A stretch of DNA of 52,500 nucleotides from Commensalibacter melissae (GCF_003691365.1 NZ_CP033087.1:207501-260000), one strand, 5' to 3'. Shown: positions 1-10,913, counted from the stretch's first letter. Notes: a model not told the origin generated them from the letters alone. Numbers and translations: made by a program.

Positions 1-1786
<1,786 letters not shown>

Positions 1787-1890
1787 TATAACACACATAC
1801 ACTCATATCGGTCATGTTATGCGATACTGTATGAAACAGGCCGAAATATCCGCTCTTAACCAACCAATCACATACCAATACAACCCTGCA

Positions 1891-2035
1891 GGGTATATTG
1901 GATGACCTGGTGGCAATGGCGGGGTATGAACCACCCGATCCCATCCCGAACTCGGCCGTGAAAAACCCCAGCGCCCATGATACTATGTCTTAAGGCATGG
2001 GAAAGTCGGTCGCCGCCAGGTCTTCCAATATACCC
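1891..2035 (+). other. 5S precursor processing stem
   Basis: A perfect 12-bp inverted repeat flanks the 5S gene: GGGTATATTGGA at 1891-1902 and TCCAATATACCC at 2024-2035. In the transcript it would extend 5S helix I into a long duplex, the usual substrate for RNase cleavage during 5S maturation. The pairing is read directly; the processing role is inferred from rrn biology. Confidence 0.7.
1904..2022 (+). rRNA. rrf: 5S ribosomal RNA
   Basis: About 119 nt, beginning GACCTGGTGGC and ending GCCGCCAGGTC, with the conserved CCCGATCCCATCCCGAACTCGG segment in the first half. The ends pair with each other as expected for 5S helix I. It lies about 117 bp after the 23S end in the usual rrn order. Ends were judged by eye. 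Confidence 0.95.
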
Positions 2036-2206
2036 CCATGCAATCCCTTGCAATATTCGACAAAAAACTTTCAGTTCCCGCTGAAACATGCACCGCGAGG
2101 GAGCGTAGCCTCCAAGTCTGGTCACCACTTGTCATCCTGACATAAGTCCTGGCAGATCACCATACGCCTTGAATACCGTCAGAAAAAGGCATCCTTGTTA
2201 TACTAG

Positions 2207-2283
<77 letters not shown>

Positions 2284-2924
2284 ATAACTTCCACTCAAAA
2301 TCGCTATATCATCACGGACAATATCCTGTCGATCCCGTGTTGAGACGCATCATCCTTGTTGCCGATCCTGCTTCCGCAGGCCAGTGGATGAACCCATGTG
2401 GTCTGTTGCCTTTGAAAGCAAAAAAAGCCTTTTATCCATGAAACCGTGAAAAAATGCGTCCTGTATGGCAATCTTGGCAAAACATGGCCACTGGGCAGTC
2501 TTTATTCCGAGGCTGGCGTATCACTTGAAAATATCATGAATTGTTGCAAACACAAACCTGCAAAACCAACATGAAATCCAGCGCCAAACCCCTCCCATCC
2601 CCTCATGCAAAAAATGAATAAACCACTTGTGAATATCGCATGCCCACCTCTCATATACCGTAAAAAACCAAATAAATATCATAACTTAATAAATATAAAA
2701 AATTTATACAAAATAATTAATACTGGAAACAAAATATAAGCAATATATTTGGTTCTGTATTTTTTTGTTTTTATATCAAAAATATTTTGTTTATTAAAAA
2801 TTAAAAAAAAATTATTTAATATCATTTTTTGTAGAACAATTATTTTTTAAGAAATATTCTTATATTCTCACTTTAATATTTAAAGAAATTAGGTTGAATT
2901 AATTCTATTATTTGTAAAAGATAT
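2284..2924. other. Intergenic region downstream of the rrn operon; no gene recognised
   Basis: 641 bp without a supported gene. The first ~350 bp are of moderate GC like the rRNA operon, with a small hairpin (CCTGC-TTCC-GCAGG near 2368). From about 2640 the sequence turns extremely AT-rich with long A and T runs. An open frame running through tRNA-fMet into this region (2169-2441) looks spurious. I saw no convincing rrn terminator with a stem and T-run, although the AT-rich stretch must contain the end of the transcript. Confidence 0.5.
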
Positions 2925-3593
2925 TTACTTAGATGTTAAAAAGGCGCCTTGAGCCCTAAGACTTAGCTGTTTTTTTTGAAGTGTACTTAGTAAGCTTTGA
3001 CGTGTTCTTGAGATATGGTTTTCAATAAGTGATATCGTTTTTTGTATTTTTCCTTTTTTTAAGGCAATCACTATTTGACGATGTTCATCCCATCCCGTGT
3101 GATCATATTTATTTTCAAGCCAGCGGGCTCGTCTTAATCTCATCATTGCATTTTCAGTGCCTTGAATAATAAATTCATTTTCTGACAGTTTTGCAATCCA
3201 TATGTGAAAATCATGGCCAATTTGATCAAGCTGTTCATGAGTTGAGGTTGGTGAAATTGAATTCAGTAGATTTTCAACTTTTGAAATATTTTTATCTATA
3301 ACTATTTGTGTTGTTTCTTGAATAGCGGCAACTTCAAGTATTTTACGATAAATGCACACTTGAGAAATTTCTTCTAGATTAATCGGGGATACAATCCAAC
3401 CGGATTTTTTGTGAATAACCAGTCCCTCACTAGCAAGTTTAAATAATGCGGTTCGAATGGAGGTTCTAGAAATCCCAATGAACCCTACAATATCACGTTC
3501 TGTTATACGTTCACCCGGTGCTATTTCCATATTCAGAATAAGATTTCTTAATTTTATTTCAGCATGCTGAGCTTGAGTAAGGGTTTTGTTCAT
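2925..3593 (-). CDS. GntR-family (FCD type) transcriptional regulator
   Basis: 222 aa. Residues ~10-72 form a GntR winged helix-turn-helix (E-R-D-I ... G-I-S-R-T-S-I-R-T-A-L ... L-A-S-E-G-L-V). Residues ~80-205 are an all-helical FCD effector domain with His residues in the D-F-H, D-E-H and E-N-H positions expected of metal/effector-binding FCD proteins. It is divergent from the MFS transporter at 3686, and the 92-bp space between them holds a double GGTATACC palindrome. The natural reading is a repressor of itself and the transporter, released by a small carboxylate or related ligand. The ligand cannot be told from sequence. Confidence 0.9.
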   Translation of the reverse strand: MNKTLTQAQHAEIKLRNLILNMEIAPGERITERDIVGFIGISRTSIRTALFKLASEGLVIHKKSGWIVSPINLEEISQVCIYRKILEVAAIQETTQIVIDKNISKVENLLNSISPTSTHEQLDQIGHDFHIWIAKLSENEFIIQGTENAMMRLRRARWLENKYDHTGWDEHRQIVIALKKGKIQKTISLIENHISRTRQSLLSTLQKKQLSLRAQGAFLTSK

Positions 3594-3632
3594 AAATTTG
3601 TTTCCTATTATTGATTATATGATAGGATCATT

Positions 3633-3657
3633 TTGGTATACCAAATTGGTATACCAA
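3633..3657. promoter_or_regulatory. Double palindromic operator, probably for the GntR regulator
   Basis: Two identical perfect 12-bp palindromes, TTGGTATACCAA, at 3633-3644 and 3646-3657, separated by one base, so their centres are 13 bp apart. The core GTATAC matches the TNGTATACNA type of site bound by FCD-type GntR proteins such as VanR and FadR relatives. The sites lie between the divergent gntR (start 3593) and MFS (start 3686) genes, 29 bp or more upstream of the transporter start. Confidence 0.8.
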
Positions 3658-3685
3658 TAAAAGACAATTTTATGGTGGATTTATC

Positions 3686-4903
3686 ATGTCCTCAACAATT
3701 GAAACAGATCAAGATGAGTCATATTGGGTTCGCAATCTTTTTGTTTGTTTATTTGGATCATTTACAACCTTTCTTGCAATGACATTAATGTTGCCTTTTT
3801 TACCGATCTATGTTCAGCAGTTGGGAGTCAAAGATCATGCAAGTATAGCTCAATGGTCAGGAATAGCCTATAGCGCAACATTTTTTATAGCAGGAATGAT
3901 TGCGCCATTCTGGGGATATCTGGGGGATCGTTATGGTCGTAAACCAATGCTTCTTAGGGCGAGTCTAGGTATGGCCGTGATAATGGCATTGATGGGATGT
4001 GCGACAAATATTTGGCAATTGGTTGGATTACGATTGCTTGCTGGTTTTGCTGGAGGATATTCTTCAGGTGCAACAATCATGATTGCTGCCCAAACCCCCA
4101 AGGATCGTTCTGCTTGGGCACTTGGACTGCTTTCATCCGGTATCATGGCAGGAAATCTGATTGGCCCCCTGATTGGGGGGATATTGCCATCTTTAATAGG
4201 AATCCGTATTACGTTCATAGGGGCAGGATGTTTAATTTTCATTACGTTTCTTGTTACATTGGGTTTTATTCGAGAATCTTCAAGGTTGGTTATTCATGAA
4301 AAAACCGTTAAAGGAAATTGGTCCGATATTCCCAATAAAAGATTGATTTTCATAATGCTGGTTACGGGCATGTTACTAATGATTGCCAATATGTCTATTG
4401 AACCAATTATAACCTTATATGTTCATCAACTGGCTGTTGAGCAATCCAGAATAACTTTCTTTGCAGGTTTGATTATGTCGGCTGGTGCTTTTGGGAGTAT
4501 CTTGTCTGCTTCATGGCTTGGTCATTTAGCGGATAAAATAGGTCATGCACGGATTATTATCTGGACCTTAATTATTGCCGGGATATTGCTTGTTCCTCAA
4601 GCCTATGTCACGTCAGTCTGGCAACTTATCGTATTACGTTTTTTTATGGGATTGGCCCTTGGTGGTTTAATGCCCTGCATTATAACAATCATTCGACATC
4701 AAGTTCCAAATCATTTAGTGGGAACTGTATTGGGTTATACTATTTCCGTACAATATGTTGGTCAGGTTATCGGTCCATTGGCTGGCGGGTTTGTCAGTGG
4801 TTATATGGGTATGTATTTCGTATTTCTCGCAACAAGTGTTCTATTGCTGATTGGTGCCATAGGCAATTGGTTTGTGCTAAAAATATTGGATTATAAATAT
4901 TAA
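3686..4903 (+). CDS. MFS multidrug efflux transporter, MdtG-like
   Basis: 405 aa with about 12 hydrophobic segments. The segment between TM2 and TM3 carries the MFS signature G-Y-L-G-D-R-Y-G-R-K-P, and TM4-5 carry A-G-F-A-G-G and G-N-L-I-G-P-L-I-G-G, the DHA1 antiporter motif. By recollection the protein follows E. coli MdtG along its whole length (W-S-G-I, F-W-G, L-M-G, N-I-W-Q, S-A-W-A-L-G). Role: proton-driven export of small toxic compounds across the inner membrane. It is divergent from and probably repressed by the GntR regulator. Substrate unknown. Confidence 0.87.
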   Translation: MSSTIETDQDESYWVRNLFVCLFGSFTTFLAMTLMLPFLPIYVQQLGVKDHASIAQWSGIAYSATFFIAGMIAPFWGYLGDRYGRKPMLLRASLGMAVIMALMGCATNIWQLVGLRLLAGFAGGYSSGATIMIAAQTPKDRSAWALGLLSSGIMAGNLIGPLIGGILPSLIGIRITFIGAGCLIFITFLVTLGFIRESSRLVIHEKTVKGNWSDIPNKRLIFIMLVTGMLLMIANMSIEPIITLYVHQLAVEQSRITFFAGLIMSAGAFGSILSASWLGHLADKIGHARIIIWTLIIAGILLVPQAYVTSVWQLIVLRFFMGLALGGLMPCIITIIRHQVPNHLVGTVLGYTISVQYVGQVIGPLAGGFVSGYMGMYFVFLATSVLLLIGAIGNWFVLKILDYKY

Positions 4904-5569
4904 TATTATATTAAAAAGGCTAATTTAATGGTTTATTTAAAAATGAATAAAGAAAAACAGCTTTTCTATTTATGGATTTTCAAGATTTTATATTAAATAA
5001 TTTTATATCTTTTTCAGTCGCTGGACAGATTACGGCACTGGATTATAAATTAACTGTTTTAAAAGCTGCTTGTGTCAATAGTGATTCTGCAAACACATAA
5101 TTTTCTGACAGATAATTTTTTTTCAAAAATTTGGTTCTGTTATATATAATGATGAATTACTAAGTCAGCTTTCATAATACTACTGATACGTCTTCCCGAT
5201 AAATTAAATTAAAACATTTTTCTTTCATGGGTCTAGATAGTAGGTTCTATTTTTATTCATAAAATCTTCTGTTACTTTTGATTCCTTTGCAAAAAACATT
5301 CTTATAAACGAAATTCAGGTTTTGATCCTATATCTGTTTTTTTTGCAAATAAAAGGTTGATTAATTCAAAAATATGTCTCATTAACAGTATCCTTTGCAT
5401 AAGGCAAAGTAAATCTGTTGATAACAATGATATGTGATATTAATTTGTAAAAAATATTTTCTTAATAAAAAAAATAGTTTTTTAATAAAAATGTTTTGTT
5501 ACTATAAATTTTATAAATAATGTTCTCAAAATTGTTTGTAAAATTTATTTAGATAATAAAGGCAGGCAT
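4904..5569. other. AT-rich intergenic region, no firm gene
   Basis: 666 bp of very AT-rich sequence between the MFS gene and the putrescine importer. It contains two short open stretches on the plus strand: an ATG-started 42-codon frame at 4972-5100 (protein-like segment with A-G-Q-I-T-A-L-D-Y-K) and an ATG-less ~50-codon frame around 5285-5433. Neither matches a family I recognise and neither has a clear ribosome-binding site, so they may be remnants of a lost gene or chance. The last ~100 bp before 5570 presumably hold the importer promoter. Confidence 0.4.
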
Positions 5570-6946
5570 ATGAATGAGTTAGCACCGCACCAAGCTCAGT
5601 TATCTCTTTGGCGAGTTATTATCATCGGGATAGCTTACATGACTCCCATGACTGTTTTTGACACATTTGGTATCGTATCAGGTGTAACTAATGGTCGTGT
5701 TCCTATGGCTTATTTATTGGCATTGGGTGCCATCATGTTGACTGCTTTTAGTTACAGTCGACTCGCTGTTATTTTTCCTAAATCAGGCTCTGCTTATAGT
5801 TATACCAATCAAGTTTGCGGTAAAATTAGTGGTTTTATTGTCGGGTGGGGAACCCTGCTTGATTATCTCTTATTGCCAATGATTAATAGTTTACTTTCAG
5901 GAATTTATCTCAAAGCTTTATTCCCTGATATTCCCGCGTGGATGTTAATCATTTTTTATACGGCATTAGTTACGTTTATTAATTGTCGAAATATTAAATT
6001 TCTTGCCAATCTTAATGCCTTGTTCGTTGGTATTCCTTTAATTTTGATGGTTTATTTCATCTATTTGGTTATTCATGCTTTGGTCTTTAAATATGATGTA
6101 TCGCACGTAATGACGTTAAAACCTTTGATGAATGGGGACAATTCTTTTATTCCCTTGGTAAGTGGTGCTGCTATTTTATGTTTTTCTTTTTTGGGATTTG
6201 ATGCTGTAACCACGCTTGCAAATGAAACTTTTGATGCCAGAAAAAATATACCGCGGGCGATTATTGCTACGGTTTTAACGGGTGGTATTATCTTTTTTGT
6301 ATCGGCATGGTTTATCCAGCTTTACTATCCGAATAATAGCCCTTTCAAAGATCCTATTGAGGCAATGCCTGAAATTGTTTTGTACGTGGGGGGGAAATTG
6401 TTTCAATCGATCTTTTTATTGGCTATCTTGATTAATACTTTCGCTTCGGCTCTGGCATCGCATGCCAGTGCAGCACGCTTAATTTATATTATGGGGATTG
6501 ATGGGGTTATTCCATGGAAAAAATTGCAATATATTCATCCTCACTATCGCTCTCCTATTGTTTGTGTGCTGTTGGTGGGAATTCTTTCTTTAAATGCTAT
6601 TTTCTTTCGGTTAGATACAGCCGTCTCATTAATTAGTTTTGGTGCGATGGTAGCTTTTAGTGCGGTTAATATTTCTGTGTTTATATGGTTTGTATGTTAT
6701 AAAAAAGAGTTTTCAACGCTTAAACAAATTTTAAAAAATATTATCTGTCCTTCTTTGGGAATGTTCTCCGTAATTGTGATGTGGACTAATTTAAAAGAAG
6801 ACGCACTTTTATTGGGAGGCTTTTGGACCGCTTTAGGAATAACCTATATTTTATACTGTAAAGTTCGTAAACGGCCTTTATTTAAAAGGCATGATTTGTC
6901 GTTAACGTCTGGAGCAGATATTCATGTAGCTAAATCAACATTATAA
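5570..6946 (+). CDS. plaP: Putrescine importer, APC superfamily (PlaP/PuuP-like)
   Basis: 458 aa, about 12 membrane segments. By recollection it follows E. coli PlaP closely: G-I-A-Y-M-x-P-M-T-x-F-D-T-F-G-I-V-S-G near residue 20, then S-G-S-A-Y-x-Y-T, V-G-W-x-x-L-L-D-Y-L, P-M-I-N, and A-I-L-C-F-S-F-x-G-F-D in TM6. Role: proton-coupled uptake of putrescine or a related amine. AAAGGCAGG provides the ribosome-binding site just before ATG 5570. Only 10 bp separate its stop from the PuuB-like oxidase, so import and oxidation are almost certainly co-transcribed. The substrate is inferred from family and neighbour. Confidence 0.85.
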   Translation: MNELAPHQAQLSLWRVIIIGIAYMTPMTVFDTFGIVSGVTNGRVPMAYLLALGAIMLTAFSYSRLAVIFPKSGSAYSYTNQVCGKISGFIVGWGTLLDYLLLPMINSLLSGIYLKALFPDIPAWMLIIFYTALVTFINCRNIKFLANLNALFVGIPLILMVYFIYLVIHALVFKYDVSHVMTLKPLMNGDNSFIPLVSGAAILCFSFLGFDAVTTLANETFDARKNIPRAIIATVLTGGIIFFVSAWFIQLYYPNNSPFKDPIEAMPEIVLYVGGKLFQSIFLLAILINTFASALASHASAARLIYIMGIDGVIPWKKLQYIHPHYRSPIVCVLLVGILSLNAIFFRLDTAVSLISFGAMVAFSAVNISVFIWFVCYKKEFSTLKQILKNIICPSLGMFSVIVMWTNLKEDALLLGGFWTALGITYILYCKVRKRPLFKRHDLSLTSGADIHVAKSTL

Positions 6947-6956
6947 GTGTGGTCGG

Positions 6957-8399
6957 ATGAGAATGATGAATACAGAACAAAAACTTGAAAAACCTATTTT
7001 AACAGAAGATGTTACCTTTAGAAAAACGGATGAAGGTCCTAAACAGGAAGAATGGAATTGGGTTGATTCGCGACAAGTACAAGATGAGGATGTATTAGCT
7101 AGACCCGCCAATTATTATGAGGCGACTTTATCTCCATGGAAAACATTTCCAGCCTTAGAACATGATTGTGAATGTGATGTGGTAGTGGTTGGTGGCGGAT
7201 TGCTTGGGGCTTCTACGGCTTTACATTTGTCAGAATCTGGGGTTGAAACAATCCTTCTTGAAAAAAATAAGGTGGGGTCAGCTGCTTCGGGAAGAAATGG
7301 CGGACAATTGACGCCTGGATTGGCACGATGGGAAGCAGAATCTATTATTGAGAATTTCGATTATGACGAAGCTTGTCGTTTGTGGAAATTTACATCCATT
7401 GAATCGTTTGATCTTATTCAAGAAATAACAGAACATTATGCCTTGGATTTAGATATGCGTCGTGGGCATTTAACCGCGGCGATTCACCCTGGTCATATCA
7501 ATGCTTTGACGGTTGGGGCAGATGCACGTCGATATTTAGGTGATGATAGTGTTCGCATTTTAGGGCCTTATGAAATTCGTGATCATATCAATTCAGAACT
7601 TTATTATGGTGGTGCTTTGGATAAGATTGGAGGGCAAATTCATTCTTTAGGTTTAACGCGTGGTTTGATTTATGGTTTTGTTAAAAATGGTGGGCATGTT
7701 TATGAGGATAGTGAAGTTCTAAAAATAGAAACTGTATCAGAAGGGGTATCTATTGAAACGGCACAGGGTAAAATTCTTGCTAAAAAAGGCGTGGTATTAG
7801 CCGTTCACCATACGACCTTTCAATTATTATCAGATGTTAATTCAACCATTCCTTTTTATACTTATGTTGGTGTTACTAATCCGATTGAGGGGGGGAGTAA
7901 AACATTACTTTCGACACAAATGGCTGTTTATGATACGCAGCTACAAATAGATTATTATCGCCCGGTCCGTAAAGAGCGTATCTTATTTGGAGGGCAAGGA
8001 ACAGGAATGCGATGGAATTCTGATAAAGTTGTTGATTATTTAATGTCACGAATTAAGACTATTTTTCCTCAACGTGATGATATTCATTTAGAATTAGCGT
8101 GGAGTGGAACAACTGATTTAACCCTAAATGGGGCGGTAGATTGTCGTAAATTAGGAGAAAAAGCGCCTATTTATGCGGTTCATGGATGGAGTGGTCATGG
8201 GATTGCCCAAACGGTCCGTATAGGCAAAGCGATACGAGATGATTTCTTAAAATTAAATGATGATTTTGAAATGCTGGCCTCTATCGAGCACCGTTCAATT
8301 TTAATGGGGAGACAACTTGCACCTGTTGCAATTCCTTTAGCCAAGTCGCTGTTGGGACTTGGAAATAAAATTACACCCGGTAAAATGATTTCTTTCTGA
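6957..8399 (+). CDS. FAD-dependent amine oxidoreductase, PuuB-like (DAO fold)
   Basis: 480 aa. After a ~55-residue N-terminal extension comes N-Y-Y-E-A-T, then the FAD Rossmann motif V-V-V-G-G-G-L-L-G-A-S-T-A around residues 76-88, the S-G-R-N-G-G-Q segment typical of glycine/D-amino-acid oxidase-fold enzymes, and a C-terminal W-S-G-T-T-D ... G-W-S-G-H-G FAD-binding segment. This matches gamma-glutamylputrescine oxidase PuuB in order and wording, but puuA, puuC and puuD homologues are absent from this window. It may oxidise gamma-glutamylputrescine or a free amine, giving an aldehyde and H2O2. Three in-frame ATGs (6957, 6963, 6966) make the exact start uncertain; GGATGAGA before 6966 is a possible ribosome-binding site. 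Confidence 0.85.
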   Translation: MRMMNTEQKLEKPILTEDVTFRKTDEGPKQEEWNWVDSRQVQDEDVLARPANYYEATLSPWKTFPALEHDCECDVVVVGGGLLGASTALHLSESGVETILLEKNKVGSAASGRNGGQLTPGLARWEAESIIENFDYDEACRLWKFTSIESFDLIQEITEHYALDLDMRRGHLTAAIHPGHINALTVGADARRYLGDDSVRILGPYEIRDHINSELYYGGALDKIGGQIHSLGLTRGLIYGFVKNGGHVYEDSEVLKIETVSEGVSIETAQGKILAKKGVVLAVHHTTFQLLSDVNSTIPFYTYVGVTNPIEGGSKTLLSTQMAVYDTQLQIDYYRPVRKERILFGGQGTGMRWNSDKVVDYLMSRIKTIFPQRDDIHLELAWSGTTDLTLNGAVDCRKLGEKAPIYAVHGWSGHGIAQTVRIGKAIRDDFLKLNDDFEMLASIEHRSILMGRQLAPVAIPLAKSLLGLGNKITPGKMISF

Positions 8400-8406
8400 T
8401 AAAATT

Positions 8407-8449
8407 GCTCGTCATTATTATTTATTTATTGAATTTTGACGAGCTTTTT
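8407..8449 (+). terminator. Rho-independent terminator after the amine oxidase
   Basis: Perfect 8-bp stem GCTCGTCA (8407-8414) / TGACGAGC (8437-8444) followed by TTTTTA on the plus strand. The 22-nt loop is long. An AAAATT run on the left side may let it also serve the convergent nitric oxide reductase gene. Confidence 0.65.
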
Positions 8450-8467
8450 ATAAAAGAAATAGAAATG

Positions 8468-10774
8468 TTATTTTTTAAAAATAGGTTTGAGTTTTACGAT
8501 AAAATCCCAGCACATAATTAAAGCGCCTATAGAAAAGAAAATATCCCCGATTATACGTAACCATTGCCAAAATGTTTTGGTGTCATAAAAGCTTAAGCTT
8601 CTGGCGTAAGTTAATCCGTGTTCGTAAACAGCGTTGAGTTGGGGCCAGCCGACAGGGAAAAAGGTTAATGTAGTCCATAGGACAAGTGTGATATTATAGA
8701 GGAATAAGGCAATATATCCCCATTTTTCTATAAATGGATATTTGTCACTAGCAATATATCTTAAACAGAAATAAATCATTCCCAGTCCTAAAAGACCAAA
8801 GGCTCCAAAAAGAGAGGTGTGGGCATGATTCAAGGTTAAAAACGTCCCATGTTCATAATAATTAACAAGTGGTGCATTTAATACACCCCCACCAAAGACA
8901 CCCGCACCAATAAAATTCCATACTGCAGCAGCAATAATATACATATATCCCAATTTATATTGGAAAGTCTGATGGGCTGTAATGATTTTATATTCGTCAA
9001 TAGATTCGATAACCAATAGAATTAGGGGTAAAACCTCGATAAATGAGAACATGCTTCCCATGGGGATCCAAATGGATGGTTCACCGGCCCAATACATATG
9101 GTGACCTGTGCCAATGACCCCACCAATAAAGATTAGGATAAGTTCAAAATAAACTGTCCGCTCAGCAAAACAACGGGAAATCAATCCTATCCCCATCAAA
9201 AGATAGGCGGTAACACATGCCGTGAAGAATTCAAATGATTCCTCAACCCAAAGATGAACGACCCACCATCTCCAGAAGTCGTCCATGGTATAGGACTTGC
9301 CTATTTCAAACATAGGGATCATGCCAAATACGTATAAAACGGCAATATTTAGAGTCGATAACCAGAATAAATGTTCAAGACGTATATTTCCAATACGGAA
9401 TGATTTAAAGGCTCTTTGCCAGTGACGTTTATCGGGCCAGAAGGAGCGGAATACTAAATAACTCCAAAACAAAAGAGCGGCAAAAAAAGCATATTGCCAA
9501 CCTCTGCCTAATTCCAGATAGGAATTGCCCTGGTTGCCGAACCAAAACCATAAATGAGGCAGGTAACCCATGATGCCCAGATAGTTGCCAATGACAATAC
9601 CCGCAATAACTATCACTGATGCATAAAATAAAAGATCAACAAGTATATTCTGATATTTTGCTTCTTTTCCACTGATAATTGGCCCTAAAAACAGAGCTGA
9701 ACCAATCCAGGAAAATGCAATCCATACAATCGGGGTTTGCAAATGAATACTTCGTAGAAAATTAAAAGGTAAATATTTTCCTATTTCAAATCCGTAAAAA
9801 CTTGTCCGTTCAGAATAATAATGGGCCATTAATCCACCCATTAGAAGCTGGACGAGGAAAATAGTGGCAACCAATAAAAAATATTTACCGATTTTTTTCT
9901 GGCTTGGGGTCAGATTCTTAAATCCGTCGATAACCTGGTCCATCGCCTCCCTATCTTCACCAGATAGCCAGATACGATTGATCATGATCACGGCACCAAA
10001 GCCTGCAAAGGCAAAACAGAACCCAGCCCATGTCCAGGTAAAGGTTTGGCTGGTAGGTTGGTTTCCTGCAATGGGTTCATAAGGCCAATTTTGTGTCCAG
10101 GATATGGTGCTGTTGGGGCGATGGCCTACGGATGTGAGGGCTGTATAGATAATAAATTCAGAAGTGCTTTTGGCATCCGCCTGATTTAATGCATGAGCCC
10201 GCGAGTAACCGGCCTTGAAATTATCCTGTACTAATTCTTGAGATAAATTTTTTCTGACATCGACGATTGCCTGACTAAACGCAGTAGGAAAACGTAAAGA
10301 TTTCTGTGTAAGATCAACGTTATGTAACATTATTTGCATTTTCCTTTGAATAAGGAATTGTTGATCTGAAGTTAATAAATGAAAAGACTGATGAAATTTT
10401 TCTTGGGCTAGATATTCTCGAATTGCTTTGGCAAGATCCACGAGAGTTTTGGCAGTATAATCGGGTCCAAACATGGATCCCATACCGTATAATCCACCGT
10501 AATCAATCAGATCGGCTTTTTGAAATCCCTGTTTTCCAAGAAAAACATCTTTGTCTGTGAATAAAACCTGGTCTTGTGATGAAATGAATTGAACTGGAAT
10601 AGGTGGGCTTTGCTGATAGGTGAATAATGTTGCCCATCCCATAAATAAAAAACATAGAAAGGCTGAAATTAAAAGTAGCCATTTCAATTTTCTGTTAACA
10701 GGGTTCCTGTTAAGCTTTGTAAGTATTTCTGATGTTAGAGTACTGATAACACCATCTTGATAATTACTTTTCAT
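8468..10774 (-). CDS. norB: Quinol-dependent nitric oxide reductase (single-subunit qNOR)
   Basis: 768 aa, the usual length of one-subunit qNOR (NorZ), with an N-terminal periplasmic domain fused to a 12-14-TM haem-copper-oxidase core. Diagnostic segments: H-L-W-V-E-E-S-F-E (active-site His and Glu), G-T-G-H-H-M-Y-W-A-G (paired His ligands) and N-H-A-H-T-S-L-F-G-A-F-G (haem ligands). It reduces 2 NO to N2O with electrons from the quinol pool in the inner membrane. No nitrite or nitrous oxide reductase gene lies nearby, so detoxification of external NO is more likely than full denitrification. The upstream region carries two NsrR-like sites around its probable promoter. Confidence 0.95.
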   Translation of the reverse strand: MKSNYQDGVISTLTSEILTKLNRNPVNRKLKWLLLISAFLCFLFMGWATLFTYQQSPPIPVQFISSQDQVLFTDKDVFLGKQGFQKADLIDYGGLYGMGSMFGPDYTAKTLVDLAKAIREYLAQEKFHQSFHLLTSDQQFLIQRKMQIMLHNVDLTQKSLRFPTAFSQAIVDVRKNLSQELVQDNFKAGYSRAHALNQADAKSTSEFIIYTALTSVGHRPNSTISWTQNWPYEPIAGNQPTSQTFTWTWAGFCFAFAGFGAVIMINRIWLSGEDREAMDQVIDGFKNLTPSQKKIGKYFLLVATIFLVQLLMGGLMAHYYSERTSFYGFEIGKYLPFNFLRSIHLQTPIVWIAFSWIGSALFLGPIISGKEAKYQNILVDLLFYASVIVIAGIVIGNYLGIMGYLPHLWFWFGNQGNSYLELGRGWQYAFFAALLFWSYLVFRSFWPDKRHWQRAFKSFRIGNIRLEHLFWLSTLNIAVLYVFGMIPMFEIGKSYTMDDFWRWWVVHLWVEESFEFFTACVTAYLLMGIGLISRCFAERTVYFELILIFIGGVIGTGHHMYWAGEPSIWIPMGSMFSFIEVLPLILLVIESIDEYKIITAHQTFQYKLGYMYIIAAAVWNFIGAGVFGGGVLNAPLVNYYEHGTFLTLNHAHTSLFGAFGLLGLGMIYFCLRYIASDKYPFIEKWGYIALFLYNITLVLWTTLTFFPVGWPQLNAVYEHGLTYARSLSFYDTKTFWQWLRIIGDIFFSIGALIMCWDFIVKLKPIFKK

Positions 10775-10843
10775 AGACTTATCGATTCAGTATTTTTAAA
10801 TATATTTATTTGAAATAAAAGGATTCTTAATATTTAAGTAAAA

Positions 10844-10862
10844 GATTTATTTCAAATACATC
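10844..10862. promoter_or_regulatory. NsrR-like operator 1 (nitric oxide responsive)
   Basis: GATTTATTTCAAATACATC, a 9-1-9 inverted repeat with one mismatch to the NsrR consensus GATGTATTT-N-AAATACATC. It abuts and overlaps the -10/start region of the probable qNOR promoter, the position expected for repression. NsrR is an Rrf2-family Fe-S repressor that leaves DNA on reaction with NO. No nsrR gene is in this window. Confidence 0.65.
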
Positions 10863-10890
10863 TTATATAACGTTTAATATGAAAAGGCAA
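10862..10890 (-). promoter_or_regulatory. Probable sigma-70 promoter of the nitric oxide reductase gene
   Basis: Read on the minus strand: -35 TTGCCT (10885-10890), 17-bp spacer, -10 TATAAG (10862-10867). The transcript would start near 10855, giving an ~80-nt leader before the start codon at 10774. Each flank is occupied by one NsrR-like palindrome, which supports the call. Confidence 0.55.
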
Positions 10891-10894
10891 TAAA

Positions 10895-10913
10895 GATGTA
10901 TTTTAATTACATC
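10895..10913. promoter_or_regulatory. NsrR-like operator 2 (nitric oxide responsive)
   Basis: GATGTATTTTAATTACATC, again one mismatch from GATGTATTT-N-AAATACATC, with extra pairing outside (AA...TT). It lies just upstream of the probable -35 element. Its start is 51 bp from the start of operator 1, about five helical turns, so both sites face the same side of the DNA. Confidence 0.65.
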
